Shown: positions 7,955 to 18,516, numbered from the stretch's first letter. The stretch is 64,000 bases of DNA from Stakelama portus (GCF_003171655.1 NZ_QFZL01000001.1:62001-126000), one strand, 5' to 3'. Made by a program: numbers and translations. The notes: a model not told the origin generated them from the sequence alone.

Positions 7955-9073
7955 TCAGCGCTGTGGGACGATCAGATATTTCTCCCCCGTTGCCATCCGC
8001 GCATAGGCGCGCAGCGTATCGGGATCGAGCGCCTGGGCAAGGCTGATCTCCTGCGTGAAATTGCTGGCAAAGGTGGTTGTCAGCTCCGTCGCGACGCGCT
8101 CGCGAATACGCTTGTTGGCTTCGGGCCCGGCCTTGGCGAAGAAATGGGGCAGGAGATAGCCGTTGACGCCCCATGCCAGTCCCACCGAGCGCGGGATGCT
8201 GACCGGTGCACGGTCGAGCAGGCCATAGACATAGACCTGTTTGTGCCGCGCCGAACCATAGCGGCTATAGGGCTGGCCGCGCGTCTGGGCGGTTTCCATC
8301 GCCAGCACGAGTTCGCCGGTCAGCTTGCCGCCCACGGCATCGAAGGCGAGCGTCGCATCGGTCGCCGCACAGGCATCGGCCAGCGTTTCGCGGAAATCCT
8401 CCTTCGAGCTGTCGGCGATGTAACGGACGCCCAGATCGCGCAGGATCGCCGCCTGTTCGTCGCTGCGCACGACCGCGACCAGCGGCACGCCATCGTCGCG
8501 GCAGATACGCGCGAGCATCTGGCCCAGATTCGATGCGGCGGCGGTGTGGATGATCGCCTTATGCCCTTCCATCCGCATGGTTTCGACCATCGACAGCGCG
8601 GTCAGCGGATTGACGAAAGCGGCGGCACCGGCCCGTGCGGGCGTGCCTTCGGGCAGCGGCAGCGCTTCGGACGCGCGGACGACGCGGTGGGTGGCATAGG
8701 TCGATCCGCCGAACAGCGCGACGGTCCGCCCCAGCAATTGCTGCGCATCGGGCCCCGCCGCGATCACCGTGCCTGCGCCTTCGACGCCGACGGGCATCGA
8801 TTCGCCGCTGCGCGCCGCCACGCTGGCGACAGCAGCGTCGGGGATGGTGAAGCGCAGCACCGGGCGGTCCGGCGTGCCGCCGGCCTCCAGCGTCGAAACA
8901 TCGGCGGGGCCGAGCAACAGCCCGAGATCGGAGGGATTGATCGGCGCGGCTTCCATCGCAACGACAAGCTGGTCGCCGGTGGGCGCTTCGATCGGCACCT
9001 GCTCCAGCGACAAGGTGAGCCTGTCGCCCTCAACCAGCGAATGGAGTTCCAGTGCGTTCGCCGGAAGCGTCAT
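7955..9073 (-). CDS. Zinc-independent medium-chain dehydrogenase/reductase
   Basis: 372 residues of the MDR superfamily. The N-terminal GroES-like part has APINPSDLGLLLG and VGVEGAGTVIAAG. The Rossmann part has FVNPLTALSMVETM and HTAAASNLGQMLARICRDDG, where the AASNLG stretch replaces the usual AAxGxVG nucleotide-binding loop. No structural zinc Cys cluster and no GHE zinc ligand are present, so it resembles quinone or enone reductases rather than alcohol dehydrogenases. The ATG at 9073 follows AGAGAGG. It lies 31 bases after the large molybdenum hydroxylase subunit and may be the last gene of that operon, reducing a product or handling an aldehyde-derived enone. Confidence 0.82.
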   Translation of the reverse strand: MTLPANALELHSLVEGDRLTLSLEQVPIEAPTGDQLVVAMEAAPINPSDLGLLLGPADVSTLEAGGTPDRPVLRFTIPDAAVASVAARSGESMPVGVEGAGTVIAAGPDAQQLLGRTVALFGGSTYATHRVVRASEALPLPEGTPARAGAAAFVNPLTALSMVETMRMEGHKAIIHTAAASNLGQMLARICRDDGVPLVAVVRSDEQAAILRDLGVRYIADSSKEDFRETLADACAATDATLAFDAVGGKLTGELVLAMETAQTRGQPYSRYGSARHKQVYVYGLLDRAPVSIPRSVGLAWGVNGYLLPHFFAKAGPEANKRIRERVATELTTTFASNFTQEISLAQALDPDTLRAYARMATGEKYLIVPQR

Positions 9074-9104
9074 GCGATATCCTCTCTGTTGTTTTTCGCC
9101 GCCG

Positions 9105-11306
9105 TCATTCCATCACCGCGAGCAGCTTGTCCAGCGTTGCCGGATAGGTGCGGATACGCGCGCCGGTGGCATGGGCGATCGCATTGGTGATTGCGGCGCC
9201 AGCACCCGAAATGCCCAGTTCCCCGATCCCCTTGGACTGAAGCGGGCAGGCCTGATCGTCGCGTTCCTCAAGGAAATGCACTTCGATCTGGGGGACATCG
9301 AGATTCACCGGCAGATGATATTCGGCCAGATCGTGATTGACGATATGGCCGTCGCGCAGATCATGGACCAGTTCTTCGGTCAGCGCGGCGCCGATGCCGA
9401 ACGTCATCCCGCCGATACATTGCGAACGCGCAGTCTTTGCGTTGAGGATGCGTCCGGCCGCGAAGGTGCCGAGCATGCGGCGCACGCGGACTTCGCCGGT
9501 GATGCTGCTGACGCCGACTTCGGCGAAGAAGGCGCCATAGGCGGCCTGGGCATAGTCCTGGCTGGTCTTGCCGGGTTTGAAGATGCCGACCGCCTCCAGC
9601 GGCCCCGCGCCCATCGCGTCGCGCAGGGGAATGCGGCGATTGTCGAGAATGATGTCGCCGTCACGCAGCACCAGTCCGTCCGCCACCAAGCCGAGCCGGT
9701 CGGCCAGCTGACGCCGCAGCACAGCGCATGCCTCCAGCACGGCAGAGCCGCTCGACGAAGCGCCCCAGCTGCCGCCTGATCCCGGGCCGGGCGGCAAGTC
9801 GGTATCGCCGAGCATGACCCGCACCCGATCGCGCGGCAGGCCCAGCATGTCGCCCGCAATCTGGCCGAGCACGGCATAGGTGCCGGTGCCGATATCGGTC
9901 ATGTCGGTTTCGACGACGGCGTCACCGTCCGTCGTCAGCGTGACTCGCGCCTCCGCCTGCGAGGTGATGTTCTTCCGTGCCGCGCTGGAAACGCCCATGC
10001 CGATCAGCCATTCGCCGTCGCGGGTCGTGCCGGGCTTGGTGCTGCGCTTGTCCCATCCGAAGCGGCGCGCGCCTTCATCGAGGCATTGGGCGAGCATCCG
10101 CGAGCTATAGGGAATATCCTGTTCGGGATGGCGTTCGGGCAGGTTGCGTTTGCGCAGTTCGATCGGGTCGATGCCCAGTTGCTCGGCCAGCTCGTCCATC
10201 GCATTTTCGAGCGCGAGCATGCCGACCGCTTCGCCCGGCGCGCGCATCGATCCGGCGCAGGTGCGGTTCACGCGTGCGATTTCGTGCACGATGCGCCGGT
10301 TTTCGCCGCCATAAAGGAAATGGGTGGCCTGACCCACCGGTTCGGAAAAGCTCTCATCCGGCAGGTTGGAGACGCGATATTCATGCGCGATGCCGGTGAG
10401 GCGACCCTGCGCATCGGCGGCGAGCCGCACCCGCTGACGCGTTTCGGATCGCCGCATCGTCGCTTCGAATACCTGCTGGCGGCTCATCGCGACCTTTACC
10501 GGTCGGCCGATCTCGCGCGCGGCGATCGCGGCCGCCACCGCTTCGGGCGAAATGCCCAGCTTCGACCCGAAGCCGCCGCCGACATAGGGCGCGAGGATAC
10601 GTACATTTTCCGCATCGATGCCGAGCGAATCCGCCAGTTCGTTGCGGTTATATTTGAGCATCTGATAACCGCCCCACAATGTCAGCCTGTCGCCGTCCCA
10701 TGCGGCGACCGAGGCATGCGGTTCCATCGCCGCGCTGTTCTGAGCGGGCGTGGTGTAGGTGGAATCGACGGTGGCATGGGCATCGGCAAAGGCCCGATCG
10801 AAATCGCCCTGATCGCGCTGCTTGGCATCGGGCCGTTCGATATTCGCCGCATCCGATTCGGGGTCGAAGACGCCGTCGGCATCGGGCGCATAGCGCAACG
10901 CCAGCGACTGGGCGGCGTGGCGCGCCTGTTCAAAGCTATCCGCCACCACCAGCGCGACCGGCTGGCCGAGATAGGCAATGGTTTGCGCGCCCTGCACCGG
11001 GGCCTTGTCGGCAGTGCCCTGAGCCGGGTTGCGCAGGAACCGGTCGTCGGAAAACACGCCGAGAATGCCGGGCAGGCCGCGCACCGCCTCGTCACCCAGC
11101 GCGGTCAGCGTTCCTTTCGCAATCGTCGCGCGGACGAGCACGCCATAGGCGCAGTTTCCCAGCCTGTATTCGTGGGCATAAGTGGCGCGACCGCTGACTT
11201 TCAGCGGTCCTTCGGGACGGTCCAGCGGGGCGCCGGTCAGATCCTGCGCCATGTGGTCGAGCAAGTTGCGCGGATCGGGCGCATCCATGACGAATTCGCT
11301 GCTCAT
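9105..11306 (-). CDS. Molybdopterin-binding aldehyde/xanthine dehydrogenase large subunit (PaoC-like)
   Basis: 733 residues. This is the catalytic subunit of a periplasmic-type aldehyde oxidoreductase of the xanthine oxidase family, which binds molybdopterin cytosine dinucleotide and hydroxylates an aldehyde or heterocycle with water-derived oxygen. Visible features are the N-terminal [12 protein letters not shown] domain, [50 protein letters not shown] and the C-terminal [20 protein letters not shown], where the Glu corresponds to the catalytic base. The ATG at 11306 overlaps the stop of the FAD subunit (ATGA), so the three subunits form one operon. No XdhC/PaoD-type insertion chaperone is adjacent. 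Confidence 0.9.
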   Translation of the reverse strand: MSSEFVMDAPDPRNLLDHMAQDLTGAPLDRPEGPLKVSGRATYAHEYRLGNCAYGVLVRATIAKGTLTALGDEAVRGLPGILGVFSDDRFLRNPAQGTADKAPVQGAQTIAYLGQPVALVVADSFEQARHAAQSLALRYAPDADGVFDPESDAANIERPDAKQRDQGDFDRAFADAHATVDSTYTTPAQNSAAMEPHASVAAWDGDRLTLWGGYQMLKYNRNELADSLGIDAENVRILAPYVGGGFGSKLGISPEAVAAAIAAREIGRPVKVAMSRQQVFEATMRRSETRQRVRLAADAQGRLTGIAHEYRVSNLPDESFSEPVGQATHFLYGGENRRIVHEIARVNRTCAGSMRAPGEAVGMLALENAMDELAEQLGIDPIELRKRNLPERHPEQDIPYSSRMLAQCLDEGARRFGWDKRSTKPGTTRDGEWLIGMGVSSAARKNITSQAEARVTLTTDGDAVVETDMTDIGTGTYAVLGQIAGDMLGLPRDRVRVMLGDTDLPPGPGSGGSWGASSSGSAVLEACAVLRRQLADRLGLVADGLVLRDGDIILDNRRIPLRDAMGAGPLEAVGIFKPGKTSQDYAQAAYGAFFAEVGVSSITGEVRVRRMLGTFAAGRILNAKTARSQCIGGMTFGIGAALTEELVHDLRDGHIVNHDLAEYHLPVNLDVPQIEVHFLEERDDQACPLQSKGIGELGISGAGAAITNAIAHATGARIRTYPATLDKLLAVME

Positions 11307-12295
11307 GCTGCAATCTCCAGCTCGCACGCCTCGCCCAGCACCGCCGCAAGCGTGCGGCGGGCGAGCGGTATCTTGAAATCATTGCTTCCCCGACCCTGCG
11401 CCGCATCGACCAGCAACTCGCTCGCCAGCGCGAAAAGCTCGCGTGCCGGCGCTTCGCCGATCAGCATCGCTTCGATCCGTGTGTCGCGCCAGGGGAGCGG
11501 CGCGAGGCCGCCAAAGGCCAGCGCGGCATCGGCGATCACGCCGTCTTCGATCCGGATCATCGCTGCGACGCTGACCAGCGCAAAGGCATAGGAGGCACGG
11601 TCGCGGACCTTGCGATAGACATGCCGTCCGCCGCGCGGCGGGGGCAGGCGGACCGCGCGGATCAGTTCGCCGGGCGTCAGCATCGTTTCGAGATGCGGGG
11701 TTTGCCCCGGCAGGCGATAGAAATCGGCGATCGGAATTTCGCGGCTGCTGCCGTCGGGCGCGAGCGTTTCGATACGGGCATCGAGCGCGCGCATCGCCAC
11801 TGCCATGTCGCTGGGGTGCGTGGCGATACAATGGTCGCTCGCGCCCAGAACCGCGTGGATGCGATTGAAGCCGCCGATTGCGGCGCAACCGCTGCCCGGC
11901 TGGCGTTTGTTGCACGGCATCGCAGTGTCGTAGAAATAATAGCAGCGCGTGCGCTGGAGCAGGTTTCCGCCGGTCGTCGCCTTGTTGCGCAACTGGCCGC
12001 TGGCACCGGCAAGCAGCGCGCGCGAGAGCACAGCGTAATCGCGGCGAATGCGCGGATCGGCGGCGAGATCGCTGTTGGGAACGAGTGCACCGATGCGCAG
12101 CCCGCCATCCTCGGTCTGCTCAATCTCACCCATGTCGAGACGGCTGATATCGACCAGCCTGGCCGGCGCCATCACTTCGAGTTTCATCAGGTCGAGCAAA
12201 TTGGTGCCGCCGGCGATGAACGCCGTGCCGGTTTCGGCGCCGTCGGCTGCGGCCTCGGCAGCGGAGGCGGGGCGGCGATAGTCGAATGGCCTCAC
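11303..12295 (-). CDS. FAD-binding subunit of molybdenum hydroxylase (PaoB-like)
   Basis: 330 residues, GTG start at 12295 overlapping the stop of the iron-sulfur subunit (GTGA). The protein begins [14 protein letters not shown], followed by the FAD-pyrophosphate loop [11 protein letters not shown] and the second motif [15 protein letters not shown]. After it comes an insertion carrying several cysteines ([15 protein letters not shown]), as in Escherichia coli PaoB, where such an insertion binds an extra [4Fe-4S] cluster. The electron route would be from molybdenum through the 2Fe-2S clusters to FAD. A longer open reading upstream is ignored because it overlaps the iron-sulfur gene in another frame. 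Confidence 0.9.
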   Translation of the reverse strand: MRPFDYRRPASAAEAAADGAETGTAFIAGGTNLLDLMKLEVMAPARLVDISRLDMGEIEQTEDGGLRIGALVPNSDLAADPRIRRDYAVLSRALLAGASGQLRNKATTGGNLLQRTRCYYFYDTAMPCNKRQPGSGCAAIGGFNRIHAVLGASDHCIATHPSDMAVAMRALDARIETLAPDGSSREIPIADFYRLPGQTPHLETMLTPGELIRAVRLPPPRGGRHVYRKVRDRASYAFALVSVAAMIRIEDGVIADAALAFGGLAPLPWRDTRIEAMLIGEAPARELFALASELLVDAAQGRGSNDFKIPLARRTLAAVLGEACELEIAA

Positions 12296-12798
12296 TTGCC
12301 GCCTCCCGCAACTTCGCGGATCGCATCGACGATGTTGGGATAGGCGGCGCAACGGCAGAGATTGCCGCTCATCCGTTCGGAAATTTCGGCGTCGGTCGGG
12401 TCGGGCGCGGCTTCGAGATCGGCCGAGACATGGCTGGGCCAGCCTTGCTGAAGCTCGTCGAGCATCGCAGTTGCGGAGCAGATCTGACCCGAAGTGCAAT
12501 AGCCGCATTGAAAGCCGTCATGCCGGACGAACGCCGCCTGCAGGGGGGACAGGTGGTCGGGTTCGCCCAGTCCCTCGATCGTGGTGATTGCGTCTTCGTC
12601 GTGCATCACCGCCAGGGTGAGGCAGCTGTTGATGCGGCGGCCGTTCACCAGCACGGTGCAGGCACCGCACTGGCCATGGTCGCAGCCCTTCTTGGTCCCG
12701 GTAAGGCCGATGTGATTGCGCAACGCATCGAGGATCGAGGTGCGCGGGTCGATGTCGAGCATGTGCTGCTCGCCATTTACCTGAAGCGTGATGTGCAT
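12292..12798 (-). CDS. 2Fe-2S subunit of molybdenum hydroxylase (PaoA-like)
   Basis: 168 residues. It has the plant-ferredoxin type cluster (C39, C44, C47, C59 in [16 protein letters not shown]...SC) and the second, helical [2Fe-2S] cluster (C99, C102, C149, C151 in CGYC and LCRC). This is the standard small electron-transfer subunit of the xanthine oxidase family. It is the first gene of the three-subunit operon running leftward. No twin-arginine signal is present at the N-terminus ([14 protein letters not shown]), whereas E. coli PaoA is exported through Tat, so this enzyme may be cytoplasmic. Confidence 0.92.
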   Translation of the reverse strand: MHITLQVNGEQHMLDIDPRTSILDALRNHIGLTGTKKGCDHGQCGACTVLVNGRRINSCLTLAVMHDEDAITTIEGLGEPDHLSPLQAAFVRHDGFQCGYCTSGQICSATAMLDELQQGWPSHVSADLEAAPDPTDAEISERMSGNLCRCAAYPNIVDAIREVAGGGK

Positions 12799-12933
12799 GA
12801 GATTCTCCGCCTGACCGAACGGGGACGCGCGGGCCGCGGGGATGGTTTCAATTGCGAGCGGTTCTCAGGCTTTGCGCATTGCCTCGCCGATTTCTTGCGG
12901 TATCATTTTGACAAGGCAACAAAGGGGGGATTT

Positions 12934-14922
12934 GTGCTGCGGAACTACAGGGTTGTTGCATCTTCGATTGCACTATTATTGTCGTCGTTCCTCGGATCCT
13001 CTGCTCTGGCACAGGATGTGCCACCCGATCCGCAGCCCGCCGTTCGGCCCGTGGCGCCGTCAGGCCCGCAGGCGACGAATCTCTGGTCTGCCGAAGCCTT
13101 TGCCCAGATTCCGCAGATCGAAAAGCCGCAGCTGTCGCCCGATGGTTCGCTGGTCGCCGGATTGGTGGCGAATGGCGGCGAACAATTCTTCACGATCACC
13201 AAAGTGGATACGGCACAGACTGCGTTCGTCGGCATCGGCGAGATGGACGTCAACTGGTGGCGCTGGGTCAACAACGAATGGCTGGTTGTCGGATTCGGTA
13301 CGACGCGAAAGGTGGACGGCGGCGAATGGTACATCTCCCGTGTCGCCAGCGTGCGCGCCGATGGAAGCGAGCTCAAAACCCTTTCCCCGCGCGACGCCGC
13401 ACAGGATGCCGATGATGTCATCTGGGTTGCGCGGGATGGTTCGCCGCGCATCCTGTTGAGCTATCAGACTTCGGTGTTCGTAAGCGACAGGGGCTTCTGG
13501 CCGAGGATCGACGAAATCGATGTCGCCACCGGTCGCCGCCGCGCCGTGCAGAACGGCCGGGCGGGCGTGATGGACTGGTATGCCGATGCCAGCGGTTTTA
13601 TCCGGATGGGCGTCGGCTATTCCGAAGATGGCCGGTTCAACAAGCTATATTATCGCGAGCCCGGACATGAGTCCTTTCGAACCGTCGACCGCGCACGGAC
13701 GGCCGATCGGCGCGTGGTGGCGCCGGCGATGTTCCTCGACGACGGCAATAGCGCGATCGTGTTCGACGAGGATAGCGACGGATTCGACGCGCTGTTCAAA
13801 TTCGATCTGACCACGCTCGAACGCGGCGAAAAACTCTATTCGGCGAGCGGCAGCGATCTGGGCGGGCTTTTCGTCGACCGCAGCGGCACGCATTTGCTGG
13901 GGGTCGGATCGGGCGGAGATGCCGGCGGCATTCACTGGTTCACGCCCGAAATGGAAGCGCTGGCGGCCAAAATTGCGGCGCGCGTTCCCAATTCGCAAAC
14001 GCAGATCACTTCGCTCAGCGCGGATCAGAGCCGCGCGGTGGTTTATGTCGGTGACGCCAGCGCGCCGGGCGCTTATTTCCTCTATGACACCGCCGATGAA
14101 TCGATGCGGCTGCTGTCCTATGTCAACGACCAGATACGGCTGCGTCGCGTGCATCCCGTGCGCACCATTCAATATCGCGCACGCGACGGGCTGCGGATCA
14201 GCGCGATCCTGACCACGCCGCGCGGTGCGGGAACGGCGATGCCGTTGATCGTCATGCCGCATGGCGGCCCCTATGCCCATGACAGCGAAGAATGGGACTG
14301 GTGGGCGCAGTTTCTGGCCGATCGCGGCTATGTCGTCGTGCAGCCCAATTATCGCGGTTCGTCCGGTTTCGGCGCTGCCTTTGCAGCGCGGGGGAACGGC
14401 GAGTGGGGCCTGAAGATGCAGGACGATCTCGACGACGCAGTCACGGCGCTTGCCGAACAGGGGATCGCCGATCCGGAGCGCGTCTGTATCGTCGGCGGTT
14501 CCTATGGCGGCTATGCCGCGATGCGCGCGGCGCAGCGCAACGGCGACCGCTATCGTTGCGCGGTTTCCTTTGCCGGGGTGTCCGATCTCAACGCGATGCG
14601 CGGCTATAACCGCCGGTTCCTCCATTCGCAGGCGCGCAACGACTGGCTGTCCGAACAGGCGCCCGATCTGAAACAAGTCTCGCCGATCAACTTTGCCGAG
14701 CAGTTTTCGACGCCGATCCTGCTGATCCATGGCCGCAGGGACAGAAGGGTTCCCTATGCCCAGTCGCGCGAGATGGCGGAGAAGCTGGAAAAGGCCGACC
14801 GGAATTTCGAATATGTCGAATTTCCCGAGGCCGACCACAATCTTAGTCGGTATGAAGACCGGCTGCGATTTCTGGAACTGCTGGAAGCGTTTCTGACGAA
14901 GTACAACCCGGCCCGGCCCTAA
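12934..14922 (+). CDS. Secreted S9-family prolyl oligopeptidase
   Basis: About 662 residues. A Sec signal peptide (hydrophobic core SSIALLLSSFLGSSALA, likely cleavage after ALA) precedes a seven-bladed beta-propeller with several DADD or DGSP-type turns, then an alpha/beta hydrolase domain of the S9C acylaminoacyl-peptidase type. Catalytic residues are Ser in GGSYGGYAA, Asp in HGRRDRRVPYAQS and His in EADHNLSR. The protein probably trims short or N-blocked peptides in the periplasm. The GTG at 12934 is chosen because AGGGGGGA ends three bases before it and the signal peptide starts here; the open reading extends further upstream only as antisense of the molybdenum hydroxylase operon. Confidence 0.9.
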   Translation: MLRNYRVVASSIALLLSSFLGSSALAQDVPPDPQPAVRPVAPSGPQATNLWSAEAFAQIPQIEKPQLSPDGSLVAGLVANGGEQFFTITKVDTAQTAFVGIGEMDVNWWRWVNNEWLVVGFGTTRKVDGGEWYISRVASVRADGSELKTLSPRDAAQDADDVIWVARDGSPRILLSYQTSVFVSDRGFWPRIDEIDVATGRRRAVQNGRAGVMDWYADASGFIRMGVGYSEDGRFNKLYYREPGHESFRTVDRARTADRRVVAPAMFLDDGNSAIVFDEDSDGFDALFKFDLTTLERGEKLYSASGSDLGGLFVDRSGTHLLGVGSGGDAGGIHWFTPEMEALAAKIAARVPNSQTQITSLSADQSRAVVYVGDASAPGAYFLYDTADESMRLLSYVNDQIRLRRVHPVRTIQYRARDGLRISAILTTPRGAGTAMPLIVMPHGGPYAHDSEEWDWWAQFLADRGYVVVQPNYRGSSGFGAAFAARGNGEWGLKMQDDLDDAVTALAEQGIADPERVCIVGGSYGGYAAMRAAQRNGDRYRCAVSFAGVSDLNAMRGYNRRFLHSQARNDWLSEQAPDLKQVSPINFAEQFSTPILLIHGRRDRRVPYAQSREMAEKLEKADRNFEYVEFPEADHNLSRYEDRLRFLELLEAFLTKYNPARP

Positions 14923-14935
14923 AGGGCGGCCGGGC
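14911..14935. terminator. Hairpin between convergent genes
   Basis: Perfect 8-bp arms (14911-14918 and 14928-14935, GCCCGGCC/GGCCGGGC) enclose a 9-base loop that holds the S9 peptidase stop codon. The hairpin lies between the convergent peptidase and engB genes. There is no T-run, so intrinsic termination is only a possibility. Confidence 0.4.
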
Positions 14936-14950
14936 GCCGGTGCCGCGCCG

Positions 14951-15592
14951 TCAGCCGATCGCTTCGAGCACCGCGGCGCGCAGTTCGGGGATGCCCATTC
15001 CCTTTTCGCTCGAGGTGGCGAGAATGTCGGGGTGTGCGGCGGGACGTTTGCGCGCTTCGGCGGCAGTGCGTTCGAACACTTCGGCCAGCTCGCTTGCCTT
15101 TATCTTGTCCGCCTTGGTCAGCACGATGCGATAGCTGACCGCTGCCTTGTCGAGCATTTCCAGGATTTCGCGATCGACTTCCTTGATGCCATGGCGGCTG
15201 TCGATCAGCACCAGCGCGCGTTTCAGGACATCGCGTCCGCGCAGGAAATCGTTGATCAGGAAGCGCCATTTCTTGACGACATCCTTGGGCGCCTTGGCAA
15301 AGCCATAGCCGGGCATGTCGACCAGACGAAAGGCGAGGGGGTCGCCGACGTCGAAGAAATTGAGTTCCTGGGTCCGTCCTGGCGTCACCGATGCACGCGC
15401 GATCGCCTTGCGCCCGGTGAGCGCGTTGATCAGCGAGGATTTGCCGACGTTCGACCGGCCCGCAAACGCCACTTCGGGCACATGCGGATCGGGCAGGAAA
15501 CGCAGCTCGGGCGCGGATTTCAGGAACTCGACGCGCCCGGCAAATGCCTTGCGCGCCAGTTCGATCGCGTCGGGGTCGAACTCGGCCGTCAT
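14951..15592 (-). CDS. engB: Ribosome biogenesis GTPase EngB (YihA/YsxC)
   Basis: 213 residues, normal for this essential GTPase of late large-subunit assembly. The G motifs are in order: GRSNVGKSS (G1), the TPGRT switch (G2), DMPGYG (G3), TKAD (G4) and a SSEKG-type G5. The start [12 protein letters not shown] is at 15592 and overlaps the yidC stop as ATGA, which fixes it; a longer open reading to 15919 is only antisense to yidC's own frame. It is the last gene of the rpmH-rnpA-yidD-yidC-engB group. Confidence 0.95.
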   Translation of the reverse strand: MTAEFDPDAIELARKAFAGRVEFLKSAPELRFLPDPHVPEVAFAGRSNVGKSSLINALTGRKAIARASVTPGRTQELNFFDVGDPLAFRLVDMPGYGFAKAPKDVVKKWRFLINDFLRGRDVLKRALVLIDSRHGIKEVDREILEMLDKAAVSYRIVLTKADKIKASELAEVFERTAAEARKRPAAHPDILATSSEKGMGIPELRAAVLEAIG

Positions 15593-17292
15593 CCGGCTGG
15601 TTTCGTCTTGAGCTGCGGATGGCGGCTGTAGAGCCAGGTCTGCTGCGCGATGGTGAGCAGGTTCGACGTGATCCAGTAGATCTGGAGACCCACGGCGAAC
15701 GGCGCCATCATGAACATCAAAACCCACGGCATGATGCTGAAAATCTGCTTCTGCATATCGTCCATCGGCGCGGGATTGAGCCTGATCTGGAAGAACATCG
15801 ATACGCCCAGCAGGATCGGAACGACGCCGATGTGCAGGAAGCCCGGGGGATCCCATGCGATCAGGCCGAACAGGTTCATCGGCGTCAGCGGATCGGGCGC
15901 GGAAAGGTCGCGGATCCACAGGATGAACGGCTGGTGCCGCATTTCGATGGTCAGGATCAGCACCTTGTACAGCGCGAACATGATCGGGATCTGGAGGAAC
16001 ATCGGAAGGCAGCCGGCGAGCGGGTTCACCTTCTCCTCCTTGTACAGCTTCATCATTTCCTGCTGAAGCTTGGGCTTGTCCTCCTTGTAGCGTTCCTGCA
16101 GCGCCTTCATTTTCGGCTGCACCGCACGCATGCTGGCCATCGACTGGAACTGCTTGTGCGCGATGGGGAAGAGCAGCAGGCGGATCGTGATCGTCAACAG
16201 GATGATCGCGACGCCGAAATTGCTGACCATGCGGAACAGCCAGTCGAGATAATAGAAGATCGGCTTTTCGACGATGCCGAACCAGCCCCAGTCGATCATC
16301 TTGTCGAATTCGACGATCTTGAGGTTTTCCTCATAGCTGTCGATCAGGCGGGTTTCCTTGGCGCCCGCGAAGAAGCGCGAGGTCTGGACGACCTGCTCTC
16401 CGGGTGCGACCTGAACCGCGTCGCGCGCCTCGTAATCGGCCTGATATTGATCGTTTCCGCCCGAACGCAGTTTCAGCGATACCGGCACGCCCTGATCGGG
16501 CACCAGCGCGGTTTGCCAATAATGGTCGGAAAAGCCCGCCCAGCCGCCGGTAGTGTCATAGGTCGAGGGCTCTTTCTCGATCGTCTTGTAATCGACATAA
16601 TCGGCGACCGCATCGGCCACCGCGATCGGGCCGACATGCGCGACCCAGAGATCCTGATCGGTCGATTTGCCGCGGCGGCTGACATAGCCGAACGGCTTTA
16701 CTGCGATCGGCGTGCCGCCGGCGTTCTGAACCGTCTGGCGGACCGTGAACATGTAATCCTGATCGACCGACAGGTCGATGCGATAGCGCTGGCTGCCGTT
16801 GGTGGCGGTCAGCGTCACCGGCTTGCCGGGGGCGAGCAGATCGCCGCTTGCCTGCCACAGCGTATCGGCGGCGGGCGCCGTAACCCCCGTGCCGCGCCAG
16901 CCGAAGCCGGCGAAATAGGCGCCCTCGGTCCCCGAAGGCGACAGCAGGCGGATCGGCGGCGAATCCTTTTCGACCGTTTCCTTATATTCCTTGAGCACCA
17001 GATCATCGATCCGCGCGCCCTTCAGATTGATCGAGCCGCTGAGCGAAGGCGTGTCGATCCGGACACGCGGGGTTTCGCCCAGAACGATCGTCCGGTCGCG
17101 AATCGCAGTCGCGGTATCGGCGGCCGGATCGGCCTGATCCTGTGCGGGCGTGACGATCTCACCCTGTTCCACCACGGGGGCGGGATTGGTGGCCGGCGGC
17201 ATGAAATAATGCATGATCGGCGTCCACGCGAACAGGATGAACGCGGCAAGCACGCCGAAAATGATGAGATTCTTCTGCTCTTCTTTCACCAA
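15589..17292 (-). CDS. yidC: Membrane protein insertase YidC
   Basis: 567 residues, the long Gram-negative form. An N-terminal membrane anchor ([20 protein letters not shown]) is followed by a large periplasmic beta-sandwich domain and five C-terminal membrane segments. The hydrophilic-groove region includes [20 protein letters not shown], where the conserved Arg lies, and [18 protein letters not shown]. YidC inserts inner-membrane proteins alone or with SecYEG. The start is TTG at 17292 or the adjacent GTG at 17289; GGGGATA lies a few bases upstream. It sits 20 bases downstream of yidD. Confidence 0.95.
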   Translation of the reverse strand: MVKEEQKNLIIFGVLAAFILFAWTPIMHYFMPPATNPAPVVEQGEIVTPAQDQADPAADTATAIRDRTIVLGETPRVRIDTPSLSGSINLKGARIDDLVLKEYKETVEKDSPPIRLLSPSGTEGAYFAGFGWRGTGVTAPAADTLWQASGDLLAPGKPVTLTATNGSQRYRIDLSVDQDYMFTVRQTVQNAGGTPIAVKPFGYVSRRGKSTDQDLWVAHVGPIAVADAVADYVDYKTIEKEPSTYDTTGGWAGFSDHYWQTALVPDQGVPVSLKLRSGGNDQYQADYEARDAVQVAPGEQVVQTSRFFAGAKETRLIDSYEENLKIVEFDKMIDWGWFGIVEKPIFYYLDWLFRMVSNFGVAIILLTITIRLLLFPIAHKQFQSMASMRAVQPKMKALQERYKEDKPKLQQEMMKLYKEEKVNPLAGCLPMFLQIPIMFALYKVLILTIEMRHQPFILWIRDLSAPDPLTPMNLFGLIAWDPPGFLHIGVVPILLGVSMFFQIRLNPAPMDDMQKQIFSIMPWVLMFMMAPFAVGLQIYWITSNLLTIAQQTWLYSRHPQLKTKPAG

Positions 17293-17312
17293 TTATCCCC
17301 GTATCGGGCGCG

Positions 17313-17525
17313 TCACGGTACCGGATCGTAACCGTGGCCGCCCCATGGATGGCAGCGCGCGATGCGCTTTGCCGCCAGCCAGCTTCCCTTCAGCGCGCCA
17401 TAGCGGCGAAGCGCCTCGATTGCATAGGCCGAACAGCTGGGTTGATAGCGGCACGACGGCGGCAATATCGCCGAAGGACCGATTTGCCAGGCGCGCGCCA
17501 GCAATATGAGCAGCTTTGCGATCAT
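17313..17525 (-). CDS. yidD: Membrane protein insertion efficiency factor YidD
   Basis: 70 residues with the characteristic three Cys and motif order: ILPPSCRYQPSCSAYAIEAL, then KRIARCHPWGGHGYDPVP. YidD is a small, membrane-associated amphipathic protein that assists YidC-dependent insertion. Its ATG at 17525 overlaps the rnpA stop by four bases, and yidC follows, so the three are probably cotranslated. The overlap and exact family length fix the start. Confidence 0.95.
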   Translation of the reverse strand: MIAKLLILLARAWQIGPSAILPPSCRYQPSCSAYAIEALRRYGALKGSWLAAKRIARCHPWGGHGYDPVP

Positions 17526-17854
17526 GCGCGTTCCACCCTGGGCGCGGTTTTCGTCAGCGCCTTGCGCAATTCCTGATCGAGCTTGCCGAAATCGCGTTCG
17601 ACGCCGCTATGGCGCCCGATCAGCACATGGTCGGCGCCCGGATGGCCCGCCTGCGGCAGAATCGCGCGCGCCAGTTCGCGCAGCCGCCGTTTCATGCGGT
17701 TGCGGGTGACGGCATTGCCGACCTTTTTGGAAACCGTGATGCCGATCCGCATCTGCGAATCACCGTCGCCGCGATCGCGCACCAAAAGAACGAAGCCGGG
17801 CATGGGGGCCCGGCGTCCGTTGTTGGCAGCAAGATATTCGCTACGGCGCGTCAT
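17522..17854 (-). CDS. rnpA: Ribonuclease P protein component
   Basis: 110 residues. The RnpA signature is present: RIGITVSKKVGNAVTRNRMKRRLRE, with the RNR box that binds the RNase P RNA, and the aromatic central cleft segment before it. It supports maturation of tRNA 5' ends. The ATG at 17854 is used; a GTG at 17869 five codons upstream is also in frame and some homologues start there. It is 38 bases downstream of rpmH. Confidence 0.93.
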   Translation of the reverse strand: MTRRSEYLAANNGRRAPMPGFVLLVRDRGDGDSQMRIGITVSKKVGNAVTRNRMKRRLRELARAILPQAGHPGADHVLIGRHSGVERDFGKLDQELRKALTKTAPRVERA

Positions 17855-17892
17855 GCGGGCAAGCGTCACACCTGCCCGCGCGCCCGGCGCGG

Positions 17893-18027
17893 TTACGCCG
17901 ACAGCTTCTTGCGACCGCGCGCGCGGCGGGCGCGGATTACCTTGCGGCCGCCCGGTGTCGCCATGCGTGCGCGGAAGCCGTGCCGGCGCGCCCGCACCAG
18001 ATTGCTCGGCTGAAAAGTCCGCTTCAT
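17893..18027 (-). CDS. rpmH: Large ribosomal subunit protein bL34
   Basis: 44 residues, starting [18 protein letters not shown] and ending GRKKLSA, the universally conserved bL34 sequence with its Arg/Lys-rich RNA-binding body. The ATG is at 18027. It is the first gene of the leftward rpmH-rnpA-yidD-yidC-engB cluster found across Proteobacteria. In many bacteria dnaA or the origin is close by, but nothing of that kind is seen here: the upstream neighbour is a PGPGW-family gene. Confidence 0.97.
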   Translation of the reverse strand: MKRTFQPSNLVRARRHGFRARMATPGGRKVIRARRARGRKKLSA

Positions 18028-18114
18028 CGCTCATCCTCAGGATTCTGGAACGTAAAATGGCCGCCACAGGGACGGCCTTGTGAGGCGCGCTCATAGGCAA
18101 AGCGCGCACCGCTG

Positions 18115-18516
18115 TCAACGCGTGTTGCTCTCGCGTCCGATTGCCGTGTCGGTCAGACCGGTAATGCCGCCGCGCGCAACCGGATCCAGTTCGATCACCG
18201 TCACGGTGACTTCGCCGCGTTCGGCTTCGGCCTTGCGATTGCGGCGGCGCTGCGCGCTCGGCCGGCGAAGCACGCGATCGGCGAAATTGCCGAATTTCGG
18301 CCAGCGCTGTTTGACTTTCACGAAGCGAAACCGCGCCCAGCGCGAATGCCGCAGCACCATCACCAGCCCCAGCGCAAAGACCGGAACGCCGCCCGGGCCG
18401 GGAATTACGCCGATGAAAGGCGATACGACGATCAGCGTCGTACCGGTCGCAAGCATCGACACGCGGACAACGGGATGGGCGGGGCGACGGCGTTTGCGGG
18501 GCGGGGGCGCGGACAT
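18115..18516 (-). CDS. PGPGW-family transmembrane protein
   Basis: 133 residues. A basic N-terminus (PPPRKRRRPAH) leads to one or two close membrane segments (MLATGTTLIVVSPFIGVIPGPGG, then VPVFALGLVMVLRHS), with the IPGPGG turn that names the family, and a long basic tail. Function is unknown. ATG 18516 is chosen over 18528 because GAGGG sits five bases before it. The gene is upstream of rpmH on the same strand and divergent from yifB. Confidence 0.7.
   Translation of the reverse strand: MSAPPPRKRRRPAHPVVRVSMLATGTTLIVVSPFIGVIPGPGGVPVFALGLVMVLRHSRWARFRFVKVKQRWPKFGNFADRVLRRPSAQRRRNRKAEAERGEVTVTVIELDPVARGGITGLTDTAIGRESNTR

Noticed and set aside
10086..11591. 501-codon plus-strand frame across the molybdenum hydroxylase genes
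   Set aside because: It is a shadow of the PaoC/PaoB-like coding frames, which overlap by an ATGA junction and carry cofactor motifs.
15544..17331. 595-codon open frame on the plus strand across yidC
   Set aside because: It is antisense to an unambiguous yidC and made of His/Arg/Asp-rich low-sense sequence typical of shadow frames in high-GC DNA.
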